From: Zeus faber
Lineage: Eukaryota > Chordata > Actinopteri > Zeiformes > Zeidae
Direction of reading: 5' to 3'
Length of the DNA: 64,000 bases
Assembly (NCBI GenBank): GCA_960531495.1
Contig: OY482855.1
Location: forward strand, 992,001-1,056,000
Under the pieces are notes generated by a model, which was not told the DNA's origin, ran no database searches, and saw nothing but the letters and a program-made list of their open reading frames with translations. Positions 24,725 to 37,018 of this stretch are shown piece by piece (position 1 is the first letter of the stretch; every line of letters starts with the position of its first letter). Both the position numbers and the translations under genes were made by a program.

Positions 24725-27573
24725 AAGATTGAAAGATTGAAAGAAAGAATGAAAGATTGAAAGAAAGAATGAAAGAACGATTGAAAGAAAGAATGAAAGA
24801 ATGAAAGAAAGATTGAAAGATTGAAAGAAATATTGAAAGAAAGAGAGAATGAAAGTAAGAAAGATGGAAAGAAAAATTGAAAGATTGAAAGATTGAAAGA
24901 AAGAATTAAAGAAAGATTGAATGATTGAAAGATTGAAAGAAAAATTGAAAGAAAGATTGAAGAAAAAAAGATTTAAAGAAAAAAATATTTAAAGAAAGAT
25001 TGAAAGACTAAAAGTAAGAATGAAAAAAAAGATTGAAAGAAAGATTGAAAAAAGAAAGAACGATTGAAAGAAAGATTGAAAGAAAGATTGAAAGAAAGAA
25101 TGAAAGTTTGAAAGAAAGATTGAAAGAAAGATTGAAAGAAAGATTGAAAGACTGAAAGAAAAAATGAAAGAAAGATTAAAAGAGAGATTGAAAGATTGAA
25201 AGATTGAAAGAAAGAATGAAAGATTGAAAGAAAGAATGAAAGAATGAATGAAAGATTAAAAGATTGAAAGAAATATTGAAAAAAAGAAAGATTGAAAGTA
25301 AGAAAAATTGAAAGAATGAATGAAAGAAACAAAAAAAGACTGATAAAAAGAAAGAATGTTTGAGAGATCAAAATATTTAAAGAAAGAAAGATTGAAAGAA
25401 AGATTTTAAGACTGAATTAAAGAATTAAAGAAAGATTGAAAGAAAGGTTGAAAGATAGAATGAAAGAAAGATTGAAAGATTGAAAGTTGTAAAGAAAGAT
25501 TGAAAGAAAGATTTAAAGAAAGATTGAAAGACTAAAAAAAAGAATGAAAGAAAGATTGAAAGGTTGAAAGAAAGAATGAAAGAATGAAAGAAAGATTGAA
25601 AGATTGAAAGAAAGATTGGAAGAAAGAATGAAAGTATGAAAGAAAGATTGAAAGATCGAAGGAAAGATTGAAAGAACGATTGAAAGAAAGAATGAAAGAA
25701 TGAAAGAAAGATTGAAAGATTGAAAGAAAGATTGAAAGTAATAAAGATTGAAAGAAGGAATGAAGGAAAAATTGAATGTTTGAAAGACTGAAAGAATGAA
25801 TGAAAGAAAGCTTGAAAGAAAGATTGAAAGAAAGATTTTAAGAAAGGTTGAAAGACTGAAAGAAAGAATGAAAGAAAGAATGATTGAAAGATTGAAAGAA
25901 AGAATGAAAGATTGAAAGAAAGAATATAAGAACGATTGAAAGAAAGATTGAAAGTAAGATTGAAAGTTTGAAAGAAAGATTGAAAGACTGAAGGAAAGAA
26001 TGAGTGAAAGATTGAAAGAAAGATTAAAAGAAAAAAAGATTGAAAGTATTAAAGACTGAAAAAAATATTGAAAGAAAGATTGAAAGATTGAAAGATAGAA
26101 TGAAAGAAAGATTGAAAGATTGAAAGATTGAAAGAAAGAATGAAAGAAAGATTGTAAGAAAAAAATATTGAAGGAAAGATTGAAAGATTGAATGACTGAA
26201 AGAAAGAAAGACTGAAATAAAGATTGACAGACAGAAAGATTGAAAGAAAGAATGAAAGAAAGATTGAAAGAAAGAATGAAAGAAAGATTGAAAGTTTGAA
26301 AGAAAGATTGAAAGAAAGATTTAAAGAAAGATTGAAAGACTGAAAGAAAGAATGAAAGGCAGATTGAAAGAAAGATTGAAAGTAAGAAAGATTGAAAGAA
26401 AGAATGAAAGAAAGATTGAAAGATTGCAAGAAAGAATGAAAGAAATATTGAAAGATTGAAATATTGAAAGAAAGAATGAAAGAAAGATTGAAAGATTGAA
26501 AGAAAGATTGAAAGAAAGATTGAAAGAAAGAATGAAAGAAAGATTGAAAGAAAGAATGAAAGAAAGATTGAAAGTTTGAAAGAAAGATTGAAAGAAAGAT
26601 TTATAGAAAGATTGAAAGACTGAAAGAAAGAATGAAAGAAAGATTGAAAGATTGAAAGATTGAAAGAAAGAATGAAAGAAAGATTGAAAGAAAAAAATAT
26701 TGAAGGAAAGATTGAAAGATTGAATGACTGAAAGAAAGAAAGAGTGAAAGAAAGATTGACTACAGAAAGATTGAAAGAAAGAATGAAAGAAAGATTGAAA
26801 GAAAGAATGAAAGAAAGATTGAAAGTTTGAAAGAAAGATTGAAAGAAAGATTTAAAGAAAGATTGAAAGACTGAAAGAAAGAATGAAAGGCAGATTGAAA
26901 GAAAGATTGAAAGTAAGAAAGATTGAAAGAAAGAATGAAAGAAAGATTGAAAGATTGCAAGAAAGAATGAAAGAAATATTGAAAGATTGAAATATTGAAA
27001 GAAAGAATGAAAGAAAGATTGAAAGATTGAAAGAAAGATTGAAAGAAAGATTGAAAGAAAGAATGAAAGAAAGATTGAAAGAAAGAATGAAAGAAAGATT
27101 GAAAGTTTGAAAGAAAGATTGAAAGAAAGATTTATAGAAAGATTGAAAGACTGAAAGAAAGAATGAAAGGCAGATTGAAAGAATGATTGAAAGTAAGAAA
27201 GATTGAAAGAAAGAATGAAAGAAAGATTGAAAGATTGCAAGAAAGAATGAAAGAAATATTGAAAGATTGAAATATTGAAAGAAAGAATGAAAGAAAGATT
27301 GAAAGATTGAAAGAAAGATTGAAAGAAAGATTGAAAGATTGAAATAAAGATTGAAAGTTTGAAAGAAAGATTGAAAGAAAGATTTAAAGAAAGAAAGATT
27401 GAAAGATTGAATGATTGATAGAAAGACTGAAAGAAAGAATGACGGACAGAAAGATTGAAAGAAAGAATGAAAGAAAGATTGAAAAAAAGATTGAAAGACT
27501 GAAAGAAAGAATGAAAGAAACATTGAAAGATTAAACAATTGAAAGAAAGATTGCAAGAAAGATGGAAAGTAAG
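24725..27573 (+). repeat. Repeat block right of L2 copy 1
   Basis: This block is collinear with 46098-48500 and 50915-53317 at offsets of about 21361-21373, then shorter. It includes the module C marker (ACAAAAAAAGACTGATAAAAAG) at 25329 and GAAAGCTTGAAAG near 25808. It also holds a 0.53-kb internal duplication at about 26222-27283 that the other two copies lack. A 697-codon - strand frame (25513-27606) is the pyrimidine-rich complement read without stops; its Ser-Phe-Asn-Leu peptide has no domain-like complexity. There is no gene. Confidence 0.65.
26222..27283 (+). repeat. Local tandem duplication of about 531 bp
   Basis: Two copies (about 26222-26752 and 26753-27283) share GATTGACAGACAG/GATTGACTACAG starts, GATTTAAAG, GAATGAAAGGCAG (26351 and 26882) and GATTGCAAGAAAG. 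The copies differ by a few substitutions such as GACTACAG for GACAGACAG. The paralogous blocks near 47.6 kb and 52.4 kb have a single copy, so this duplication arose after the blocks separated or was lost from them. Confidence 0.6.
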
Positions 27574-29569
27574 ATTGAAAGAAATAAAGATTGAAAGAAA
27601 TAACAAAAGAAAGATTGAAAGAAATAATGAAAGAAATATTGAAAGACTGAAAGAAAGAATGAAAGGCAGATTGAAAGAAAGATTGAAAGTAAGAAAAATT
27701 GAAAGAAAGAATCAAAGAAAGATTGAAAGATTGCAAGAAAGAATGAAAGAAATATTGAAAGATTGAAATATTGAAAGAAAGAATGAAAGAAAGATTGAAA
27801 GATTGAAAGAAAGATTGAAAGAAAGATTGAATGAAAGATTGAAAGAAAGATTGAAAGAATGATTTAAACAAAGAAAGATTGAAAGTAAGAAAGATTGAAA
27901 GAAATATTGAACGAAAGATTGAAAGAAAGGATGAAAGAAAGATTGAAAGAAAGATTGAAAGATTAAAATATTGAAAGAAAGAATGAAAGAAAGATTGAAA
28001 GATTGAAAGATTGAAAGATTGAAAGATTGAAATAAAGATTGGAAGTTTGAAAGAAAGATTGAAAGAAAGATTTAAAGAAAGATTGAAAGACTGAAAGAAA
28101 AAATGAAAGGCAGTTTGAAAGAAAGATTGAAAGTAAGAAAGATTGAAAGAAAGAATGAAAGAAAGATTGAAAGATTGCAAGAAAGAATGAAAGAAATATT
28201 GAAAGATTGAAATATTGAAAGAAAGAATTAAAGAAAGATTGAAAGATTGGAAGAATGATTGAAAGAAAGATCTAAATAAAGATTGAAAGTTTGAAAGAAA
28301 GAAAGAAAGATTGAAAGAAAGATTGAAAGAAAGATTGAAAGAAAGAATGAAACAAAGATTGAAATAAAGAATGAAAGAAAGATTGAAAGAAAGATTGAAA
28401 GAAAGAAAGATTGAAAGATTGAATGATTGAAAGAAAGACTGAAAGAAAGAATGACGGACAGAAAGATTGAAAGAAAGAATGAAAGAAATATTGAAAAAAA
28501 GATTGAAAGATTAAACAATTGAAAGAAAGATTGCAAGAAAGATGGAAAGAATGAAAGATTGAAATAATGATTGAAAGTTTGAAAGAAAGATTGAAAGAAA
28601 GATTGAAAGATTTAAAGAAAGAATGAAAGAAAGATTGAAAGATTGAAATATTGAAAGAAAGAATGAAAGAATGAAAGATAGATTGAAAGACTGAAAGAAA
28701 TATTGCAAGAAGGAGAGAATGAAAGTAAGAAAGATTGAATGAAAAATTGAAAGATTGAAAGATTGTAAGAAAGAATGAAAGAAAGATTGAAAAATTGAAA
28801 GAAATACTGAAAGAAAGAAAGAAAGATTGAAAGTAAGAACGATTGAAAGAAAGCTTGAAACGAAAGATTGAAAGAAAGAATGAAAGAAAGATTGAAAGAT
28901 TGAACGATTGAAAGAAAGAATGAAAGATTGAAAGAAAGAATAAAAGAACGATTGAAAGAAAGAATGAAAGAATGAAAGAAAGATTGAAAGATTGAAAGAA
29001 TATTGAAAGAAAGAGAGAATGAAAGTAAGAAAGATTGAAAGAAAGATTGAAAGTAAAAAAGATTGAAAGAAAGAATGAAAGAAAAATTGAAAGATTGAAA
29101 GATTGAAAGAAAGATTTAAAGAAAGATTTAAAGAAAGATTGAAAGACTGAAAGAAAGAATGAATAAAAGAATTAAAGAAAGATTGAAAGATCGAAAGATT
29201 GAAAGATTGAAAGAAAGATTGAAAAAAGAATGATTAAAAGAAAGAAAGATTTAAAGAATGAAAGATTTAAAGAAAGATTGAAAGACTAAAAGTAAGAATG
29301 AAAAAAAAGAATGAAAGAAAGATTGAAAGATTGAAAGATTGAAAGAAAGAATGAAAGATTGAAAGAAAGAATGAAAGAACGATTGAAAGAAAGAATGAAA
29401 GAATGAAAGAAAGATTGAAAGATTGAAAGAAATATTGAAAGAAAGAGAGAATGAAAGTAAGAAAGATGGAAAGAAAAATTGAAAGATTGAAAGATTGAAA
29501 GAAAGAATTAAAGAAAGATTGAATGATTGAAAGATTGAAAGAAAAATTGAAAGAAAGATTGAAAAAAAG
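27574..29569 (+). repeat. 1996-bp tandem unit, copy 1
   Basis: Starts at GATTGAAAGAAATAAAG and is followed 1996 bp later by a near-identical copy. Shared rare strings are GAATCAAAGAAAG, AATGAAAGGCAG, GGAAGTTTGAAAG, GACGGACAG, GAAACGAAAG and GATCGAAAG. Breakpoints are approximate. No gene is seen. Confidence 0.75.
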
Positions 29570-31548
29570 ATTGAAAGAAATAAAGATTGAAAGAAATAAC
29601 AAAAGAAAGATTGAAAGAAATAATGAAAGAAATATTGAAAGACTGAAAGAAAGAATGAAAGGCAGATTGAAAGAAAGATTGAAAGTAAGAAAAATTGAAA
29701 GAAAGAATCAAAGAAAGATTGAAAGATTGCAAGAAAGAATGAAAGAAATATTGAAAGATTGAAATATTGAAAGAAAGAATGAAAGAAAGATTGAAAGATT
29801 GAAAGAAAGATTGAAAGAAAGATTGAATGAAAGATTGAAAGAAAGATTGAAAGAATGATTTAAACAAAGAAAGATTGAAAGTAAGAAAGATTGAAAGAAA
29901 TATTGAACGAAAGATTGAAAGAAAGGATGAAAGAAAGATTGAAAGAAAGATTGAAAGATTGAAATATTGAAAGAAAGAATGAAAGAAAGATTGAAAGATT
30001 GAAAGATTGAAAGATTGAAAGATTGAAATAAAGATTGGAAGTTTGAAAGAAAGATTGAAAGAAAGATTTAAAGAAAGATTGAAAGACTGAAAGAAAAAAT
30101 GAAAGGCAGTTTGAAAGAAAGATTGAAAGTAAGAAAGATTGAAAGAAAGAATGAAAGAAAGATTGAAAGATTGCAAGAAAGAATGAAAGAAATATTGAAA
30201 GATTGAAATATTGAAAGAAAGAATGAAAGAAAGATTGAAAGATTGAAAGAATGATTGAAAGAAAGATTGAAATAAAGATTGAAAGTTTGAAAGAAAGAAA
30301 GAAAGATTGAAAGAAAGATTGAAAGAAAGATTGAAAGAAAGAATGAAACAAAGATTGAAATAAAGAATGAAAGAAAGATTGAAAGAAAGATTGAAAGAAA
30401 GAAAGATTGAAAGATTGAATGATTGAAAGAAAGACTGAAAGAAAGAATGACGGACAGAAAGATTGAAAGAAAGAATGAAAGAAATATTGAAAAAAAGATT
30501 GAAAGATTAAACAATTGAAAGAAAGATTGCAAGAAAGATGGAAAGAATGAAAGATTGAAATATTGATTGAAAGTTTGAAAGAAAGATTGAAAGAAAGATT
30601 GAAAGATTTAAAGAAAGAATGAAAGAAAGATTGAAAGATTGAAATATTGAAAGAAAGAATGAAAGAATGAAAGATAGATTGAAAGACTGAAAGAAATATT
30701 GAAAGAAGGAGAGAATGAAAGTAAGAAAGATTGAATGAAAAATTGAAAGATTGAAAGATTGAAAGAAAGAATGAAAGAAAGATTGAAAAATTGAAAGAAA
30801 TACTGAAAGAAAGAAAGAAAGATTGAAAGTAAGAACGATTGAAAGAAAGCTTGAAACGAAAGATTGAAAGAAAGAATGAAAGAAAGATTGAAAGATTGAA
30901 CGATTGAAAGAAAGAATGAAAGATTGAAAGAAAGAATAAAAGAACGATTGAAAGAAAGAATGAAAGAATGAAAGAAAGATTGAAAGATTGAAAGAATATT
31001 GAAAGAAAGAGAGAATGAAAGTAAGAAAGATTGAAAGAAAGATTGAAAGTAAAAAAGATTGAAAGAAAGAATGAAAGAAAAATTGAAAGATTGAAAGATT
31101 GAAAGAAAGATTTAGAGAAAGATTGAAAGACTGAAAGAAAGAATGAATAAAAGAATTAAAGAAAGATTGAAAGATCGAAAGATTGAAAGATTGAAAGAAA
31201 GATTGAAAAAAGAATGATTAAAAGAAAGAAAGATTTAAAGAATGAAAGATTTAAAGAAAGATTGAAAGACTAAAAGTAAGAATGAAAAAAAAGAATGAAA
31301 GAAAGATTGAAAGATTGAAAGATTGAAAGAAAGAATGAAAGATTGAAAGAAAGAATGAAAGAACGATTGAAAGAAAGAATGAAAGAATGAAAGAAAGATT
31401 GAAAGATTGAAAGAAATATTGAAAGAAAGAGAGAATGAAAGTAAGAAAGATGGAAAGAAAAATTGAAAGATTGAAAGATTGAAAGAAAGAATTAAAGAAA
31501 GATTGAATGATTGAAAGATTGAAAGAAAAATTGAAAGAAAGATTGAAG
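29570..31548 (+). repeat. 1996-bp tandem unit, copy 2
   Basis: Near-identical to the preceding unit, with a 12-bp loss near 31110 (one GATTTAAAGAAA step, leaving GATTTAGAG) so that the offset drops from 1996 to 1984. Its end overlaps the start of the first 2.95-kb unit (31111), showing that one duplication was laid over the other. Confidence 0.7.
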
Positions 31549-34068
31549 AAAGAAAGATTTAAAGAAAAAAAGATTTAAAGAAAGATTGAAAGACTAAAAG
31601 TAAGAATGAAAAAAAAGATTGAAAGAAAGATTGAAAAAAGAAAGAAAGATTGAAAGAAAGCTTGAAAGAAAGATTGAAAGAAAGAATGAAAGTTTGAAAG
31701 AAAGATTGAAAGAAAGATTGAAAGACTGAAAGAAAAAATGAAAGAAAGATTAAAAGAGAGATTGAAAGATTGAAAGATTGAAAGAAAGAATGAAAGATTG
31801 AAAGAAAGAATGAAAGAATGAATGAAAGATTAAAAGATTGAAAGAAATATTGAAAAAAAGAAAGATTGAAAGTAAGAAAAATTGAAAGAATGAATGAAAG
31901 AAACAAAAAAAGACTGATAAAAAGAAAGAATGTTTGAAAGATCAAAATATTTAAAGAAAGAAAGATTGAAAGAAAGGTTGAAAGATAGAATGAAAGAAAG
32001 ATTGAAAGATTGAAAGTTGTAAAGAAAGATTGAAAGAAAGATTTAAAGAAAGATTGAAAGACTAAAAAAAAGAATGAAAGAAAGATTGAAAGGTTGAAAG
32101 AAAGAATGAAAGAATGAAAGAAAGATTGAAAGAAAGATTGGAAGAAAGAATGAAAGTATGAAAGAAAGATTGAAAGATCGAAGGAAAGATTGAAAGAACG
32201 ATTGAAAGAAAGAATGAAAGAAAGATTGAAAGCTTGAAAGAAGGATTGAAAGAAAGATTTTAAGAAAGGTTGAAAGACTGAAAGAAAGAATGAAAGAAAG
32301 AATGATTGAAAGATTGAAAGAAAGAATGAAAGATTGAAAGAAAGAATATAAGAACGATTGAAAGAAAGATTGAAAGTAAGATTGAAAGTTTGAAAGAAAG
32401 ATTGAAAGAAAAATTGAAAGAAAGATTGAAAGACTGAAGGAAAGAATGAGTGAAAGATTGAAAGAAAGATTAAAAGAAAAAAAGATTGAAAGTATTAAAG
32501 ACTGAAAAAAATATTGAAAGAAAGATTGAAAGATTGAAAGATAGAATGAAAGAAAGATTGAAAGATTGAAAGATTGAAAGAAAGAATTAAAGAAAGATTG
32601 AAAGACTGAAAAAAATATTGATAGAAAGATTGAAAGATTGAAAGATAGAATGAAAGAAAGATTGAAAGATTGAAAGATTGAAAGAAAGAATGAAAGAAAG
32701 ATTGAAAGACTGAAAGAAAGAATGAAAGAAAGATTGAAAGTGCGAAAGAAAGAATGAAAGAATTAAAGAAAGATTGAAAGAAATATTGAAAGAAAGAATG
32801 AAAGATTGAAAGAAAGAATGAAAGTAATAAAGATTAAAAGAAGGAATGAAGGAAAAATTGAATGTTTGAAAGACTGAAAGAATGAATGAAAGAAAGCTTG
32901 AAAGAAAGATTGAAAGAAAGATTTTAAGAAAGGTTGAAAGAATGAAAGAAAGAATGAAAGAAAGAATGATTGAAAGATTGAAAGAAAGAATGAAAGATTG
33001 AAAGAAAGAATATAAGAACGATTGAAAGAAAGATTGAAAGTAAGATTGAAAGTTTGAAAGAAAGATTGAAAGAAAAATTGAAAGAAAGATTGAAAGACTG
33101 AAGGAAAGAATGAGTGAAAGATTGAAAGAAAGATTAAAAGAAAAAAAGATTGAAAGTATTAAAGACTGAAAAAAATATTGAAAGAAAGATTGAAAGATTG
33201 AAAGATAGAATGAAAGAAAGATTGAAAGATTGAAAGATTGAAAGAAAGAATGAAAGAAAGATTGAAAGACTGAAAGAAAGAATGAAAGAAAGATTGAAAG
33301 TGCGAAAGAAAGAATGAAAGAATTAAAGAAAGATTGAAAGAAATATTGAAAGAAAGAATGAAAGATTGAAAGAAAGAATGAAAAAAAGATTGTAAGAAAG
33401 AATGAAAGAAAGATTGAAAGATTGAAAGAAAGATTGAAAGAAAGATTGAATGTTTGAAAGAAAGATTGAAAGAAAGATTTAAAGAAAGATTGAAAGATTG
33501 AAAGAAAGATTGAAAGATAGATTTAAAAAAAGATTGAAAGACTGAAAGAAAGATTGAAAGAAAGAAAGATTTATAGAAAGAATGAAAGAAAGATTGAAAA
33601 AAGAAAGATAGATTGAAAGAAAGATTGAAAGATTGAAAGAAAGAATGAAAGAAAGATTTAAAAAAAGATTGAAAAAAAGAAAGATTGAAAGAAAGATTGA
33701 AAGACAGATTGAAAGACTGAAGGAAAGAATGAAAGAAAGATGGAAAGAAAGATGGAAAGAAAGATTGAAAGAAAGAAAGATTGAAAGAAATATTGAAAGA
33801 AAGATTGAAAGATTGAAAGAAAGAATGAAAGAAAGATTGAAAGATTGAAAGAAAGAATGAAAGAAAGATTGAAAGAAAGATGGAAAGAAAGATTGAAAGA
33901 AAGAAAGATTGAAAGAAATAATGAAAGAAAGATTGAACGATTGGAAGAAATTTTGAAAGATAGAAAAATTGAAAGTAGGAAAGATTGAAAGAAAGAATGA
34001 AAGAAAGATTGAAAGATTGAAAGAAAGAATGAAAGAAAGATTGAAAGATTGAAATATTGAAAGAAAGA
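31111..34068 (+). repeat. 2.95-kb tandem unit, copy 1 (2958 bp)
   Basis: Defined from TTTAGAG to the next TTTAGAG. It contains the module C marker at 31903, AAGCTT sites, a GAAAGTGCGAAAG string and an internal 664-bp duplication marked by AGAATATAAGAACG near 32343 and 33007. A Lys-Glu-Arg frame at 33633-33848 is repeat-encoded. No gene is seen. Confidence 0.8.
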
Positions 34069-37018
34069 TTTAGAGAAAGATTGAAAGACTGAAAGAAAGA
34101 ATGAATAAAAGAATTAAAGAAAGATTGAAAGATCGAAAGATTGAAAGATTGAAAGAAAGATTGAAAAAAGAATGATTAAAAGAAAGAAAGATTTAAAGAA
34201 TGAAAGATTTAAAGAAAGATTGAAAGACTAAAAGTAAGAATGAAAAAAAAGAATGAAAGAAAGATTGAAAGATTGAAAGATTGAAAGAAAGAATGAAAGA
34301 TTGAAAGAAAGAATGAAAGAACGATTTAAAGAAAGAATGAAAGAATGAAAGAAAGATTGAAAGATTGAAAGAAATATTGAAAGAAAGAGAGAATGAAAGT
34401 AAGAAAGATGGAAAGAAAAATTGAAAGATTGAAAGATTGAAAGAAAGAATTAAAGAAAGATTGAATGATTGAAAGATTGAAAGAAAAATTGAAAGAAAGA
34501 TTGAAGAAAGAAAGATTTAAAGAAAAAAAGATTTAAAGAAAGATTGAAAGACTAAAAGTAAGAATGAAAAAAAAGATTGAAAGAAAGATTGAAAAAAGAA
34601 AGAAAGATTGAAAGAAAGCTTGAAAGAAAGATTGAAAGAAAGAATGAAAGTTTGAAAGAAAGATTGAAAGAAAGATTGAAAGACTGAAAGAAAAAATGAA
34701 AGAAAGATTAAAAGAGAGATTGAAAGATTGAAAGATTGAAAGAAAGAATGAAAGATTGAAAGAAAGAATGAAAGAATGAATGAAAGATTAAAAGATTGAA
34801 AGAAATATTGAAAAAAAGAAAGATTGAAAGTAAGAAAAATTGAAAGAATGAATGAAAGAAACAAAAAAAGACTGATAAAAAGAAAGAATGTTTGAAAGAT
34901 CAAAATATTTAAAGAAAGAAAGATTGAAAGAAAGGTTGAAAGATAGAATGAAAGAAAGATTGAAAGATTGAAAGTTGTAAAGAAAGATTGAAAGAAAGAT
35001 TTAAAGAAAGATTGAAAGACTAAAAAAAAGAATGAAAGAAAGATTGAAAGGTTGAAAGAAAGAATGAAAGAAAGATTGAAAGAAAGATTGGAAGAAAGAA
35101 TGAAAGTATGAAAGAAAGATTGAAAGATCGAAGGAAAGATTGAAAGAACGATTGAAAGAAAGAATGAAAGAAAGATTGAAAGCTTGAAAGAAGGATTGAA
35201 AGAAAGATTTTAAGAAAGGTTGAAAGACTGAAAGAAAGAATGAAAGAAAGAATGATTGAAAGATTGAAAGAAAGAATGAAAGATTGAAAGAAAGAATATA
35301 AGAACGATTGAAAGAAAGATTGAAAGTAAGATTGAAAGTTTGAAAGAAAGATTGAAAGAAAAATTGAAAGAAAGATTGAAAGACTGAAGGAAAGAATGAG
35401 TGAAAGATTGAAAGAAAGATTAAAAGAAAAAAAGATTGAAAGTATTAAAGACTGAAAAAAATATTGAAAGAAAGATTGAAAGATTGAAAGATAGAATGAA
35501 AGAAAGATTGAAAGATTGAAAGATTGAAAGAAAGAATTAAAGAAAGATTGAAAGACTGAAAAAAATATTGATAGAAAGATTGAAAGATTGAAAGATAGAA
35601 TGAAAGAAAGATTGAAAGATTGAAAGATTGAAAGAAAGAATGAAAGAAAGATTGAAAGACTGAAAGAAAGAATGAAAGAAAGATTGAAAGTGCGAAAGAA
35701 AGAATGAAAGAATTAAAGAAAGATTGAAAGAAATATTGAAAGAAAGAATGAAAGATTGAAAGAAAGAATGAAAGTAATAAAGATTAAAAGAAGGAATGAA
35801 GGAAAAATTGAATGTTTGAAAGACTGAAAGAATGAATGAAAGAAAGCTTGAAAGAAAGATTGAAAGAAAGATTTTAAGAAAGGTTGAAAGAATGAAAGAA
35901 AGAATGAAAGAAAGAATGATTGAAAGATTGAAAGAAAGAATGAAAGATTGAAAGAAAGAATATAAGAACGATTGAAAGAAAGATTGAAAGTAAGATTGAA
36001 AGTTTGAAAGAAAGATTGAAAGAAAAATTGAAAGAAAGATTGAAAGACTGAAGGAAAGAATGAGTGAAAGATTGAAAGAAAGATTAAAAGAAAAAAAGAT
36101 TGAAAGTATTAAAGACTGAAAAAAATATTTAAAGAAAGATTGAAAGATTGAAAGATAGAATGAAAGAAAGATTGAAAGATTGAAAGATTGAAAGAAAGAA
36201 TGAAAGAAAGATTGAAAGACTGAAAGAAAGAATGAAAGAAAGATTGAAAGTGCGAAAGAAAGAATGAAAGAATTAAAGAAAGATTGAAAGAAATATTGAA
36301 AGAAAGAATGAAAGATTGAAAGAAAGAATGAAAAAAAGATTGTAAGAAAGAATGAAAGAAAGATTGAAAGATTGAAAGAAAGATTGAAAGAAAGATTGAA
36401 TGTTTGAAAGAAAGATTGAAAGAAAGATTTAAAGAAAGATTGAAAGATTGAAAGAAAGATTGAAAGATAGATTTAAAAAAAGATTGAAAGACTGAAAGAA
36501 AGATTGAAAGAAAGAAAGATTTATAGAAAGAATGAAAGAAAGATTGAAAAAAGAAAGATAGATTGAAAGAAAGATTGAAAGATTGAAAGAAAGAATGAAA
36601 GAAAGATTTAAAAAAAGATTGAAAAAAAGAAAGATTGAAAGAAAGATTGAAAGACAGATTGAAAGACTGAAGGAAAGAATGAAAGAAAGATGGAAAGAAA
36701 GATGGAAAGAAAGATTGAAAGAAAGAAAGATTGAAAGAAATATTGAAAGAAAGATTGAAAGATTGAAAGAAAGAATGAAAGAAAGATTGAAAGATTGAAA
36801 GAAAGAATGAAAGAAAGATTGAAAGAAAGATGGAAAGAAAGATTGAAAGAAAGAAAGATTGAAAGAAATAATGAAAGAAAGATTGAACGATTGGAAGAAA
36901 TTTTGAAAGATAGAAAAATTGAAAGTAGGAAAGATTGAAAGAAAGAATGAAAGAAAGATTGAAAGATTGAAAGAAAGAATGAAAGAAAGATTGAAAGATT
37001 GAAATATTGAAAGAAAGA
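34069..37018 (+). repeat. 2.95-kb tandem unit, copy 2 (2950 bp)
   Basis: Near-identical to copy 1. It is 8 bp shorter because one GAATGAAA step is missing near 35065. Module C marker at 34861. Confidence 0.8.

Noticed and set aside
24455-24730. Clear target-site duplication around the L2 remnant
   Set aside because: AAGATT flanks both sides, but AAGATT is one of the commonest strings of the host satellite, so it carries no weight.
25513-27606. 697-codon - strand open frame
   Set aside because: Repeat-encoded; it spans the 531-bp duplication and changes length freely between paralogous blocks, unlike a constrained protein.
33633-33848. Lys-Glu-Arg-rich + strand small protein, recurring at 36583 and 39541
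   Set aside because: It is the KERL/KERM reading of the 12-bp step. The frame ends wherever the GATTGAAA word brings TGA into phase, and there is no sign of start context or conservation beyond the repeat.
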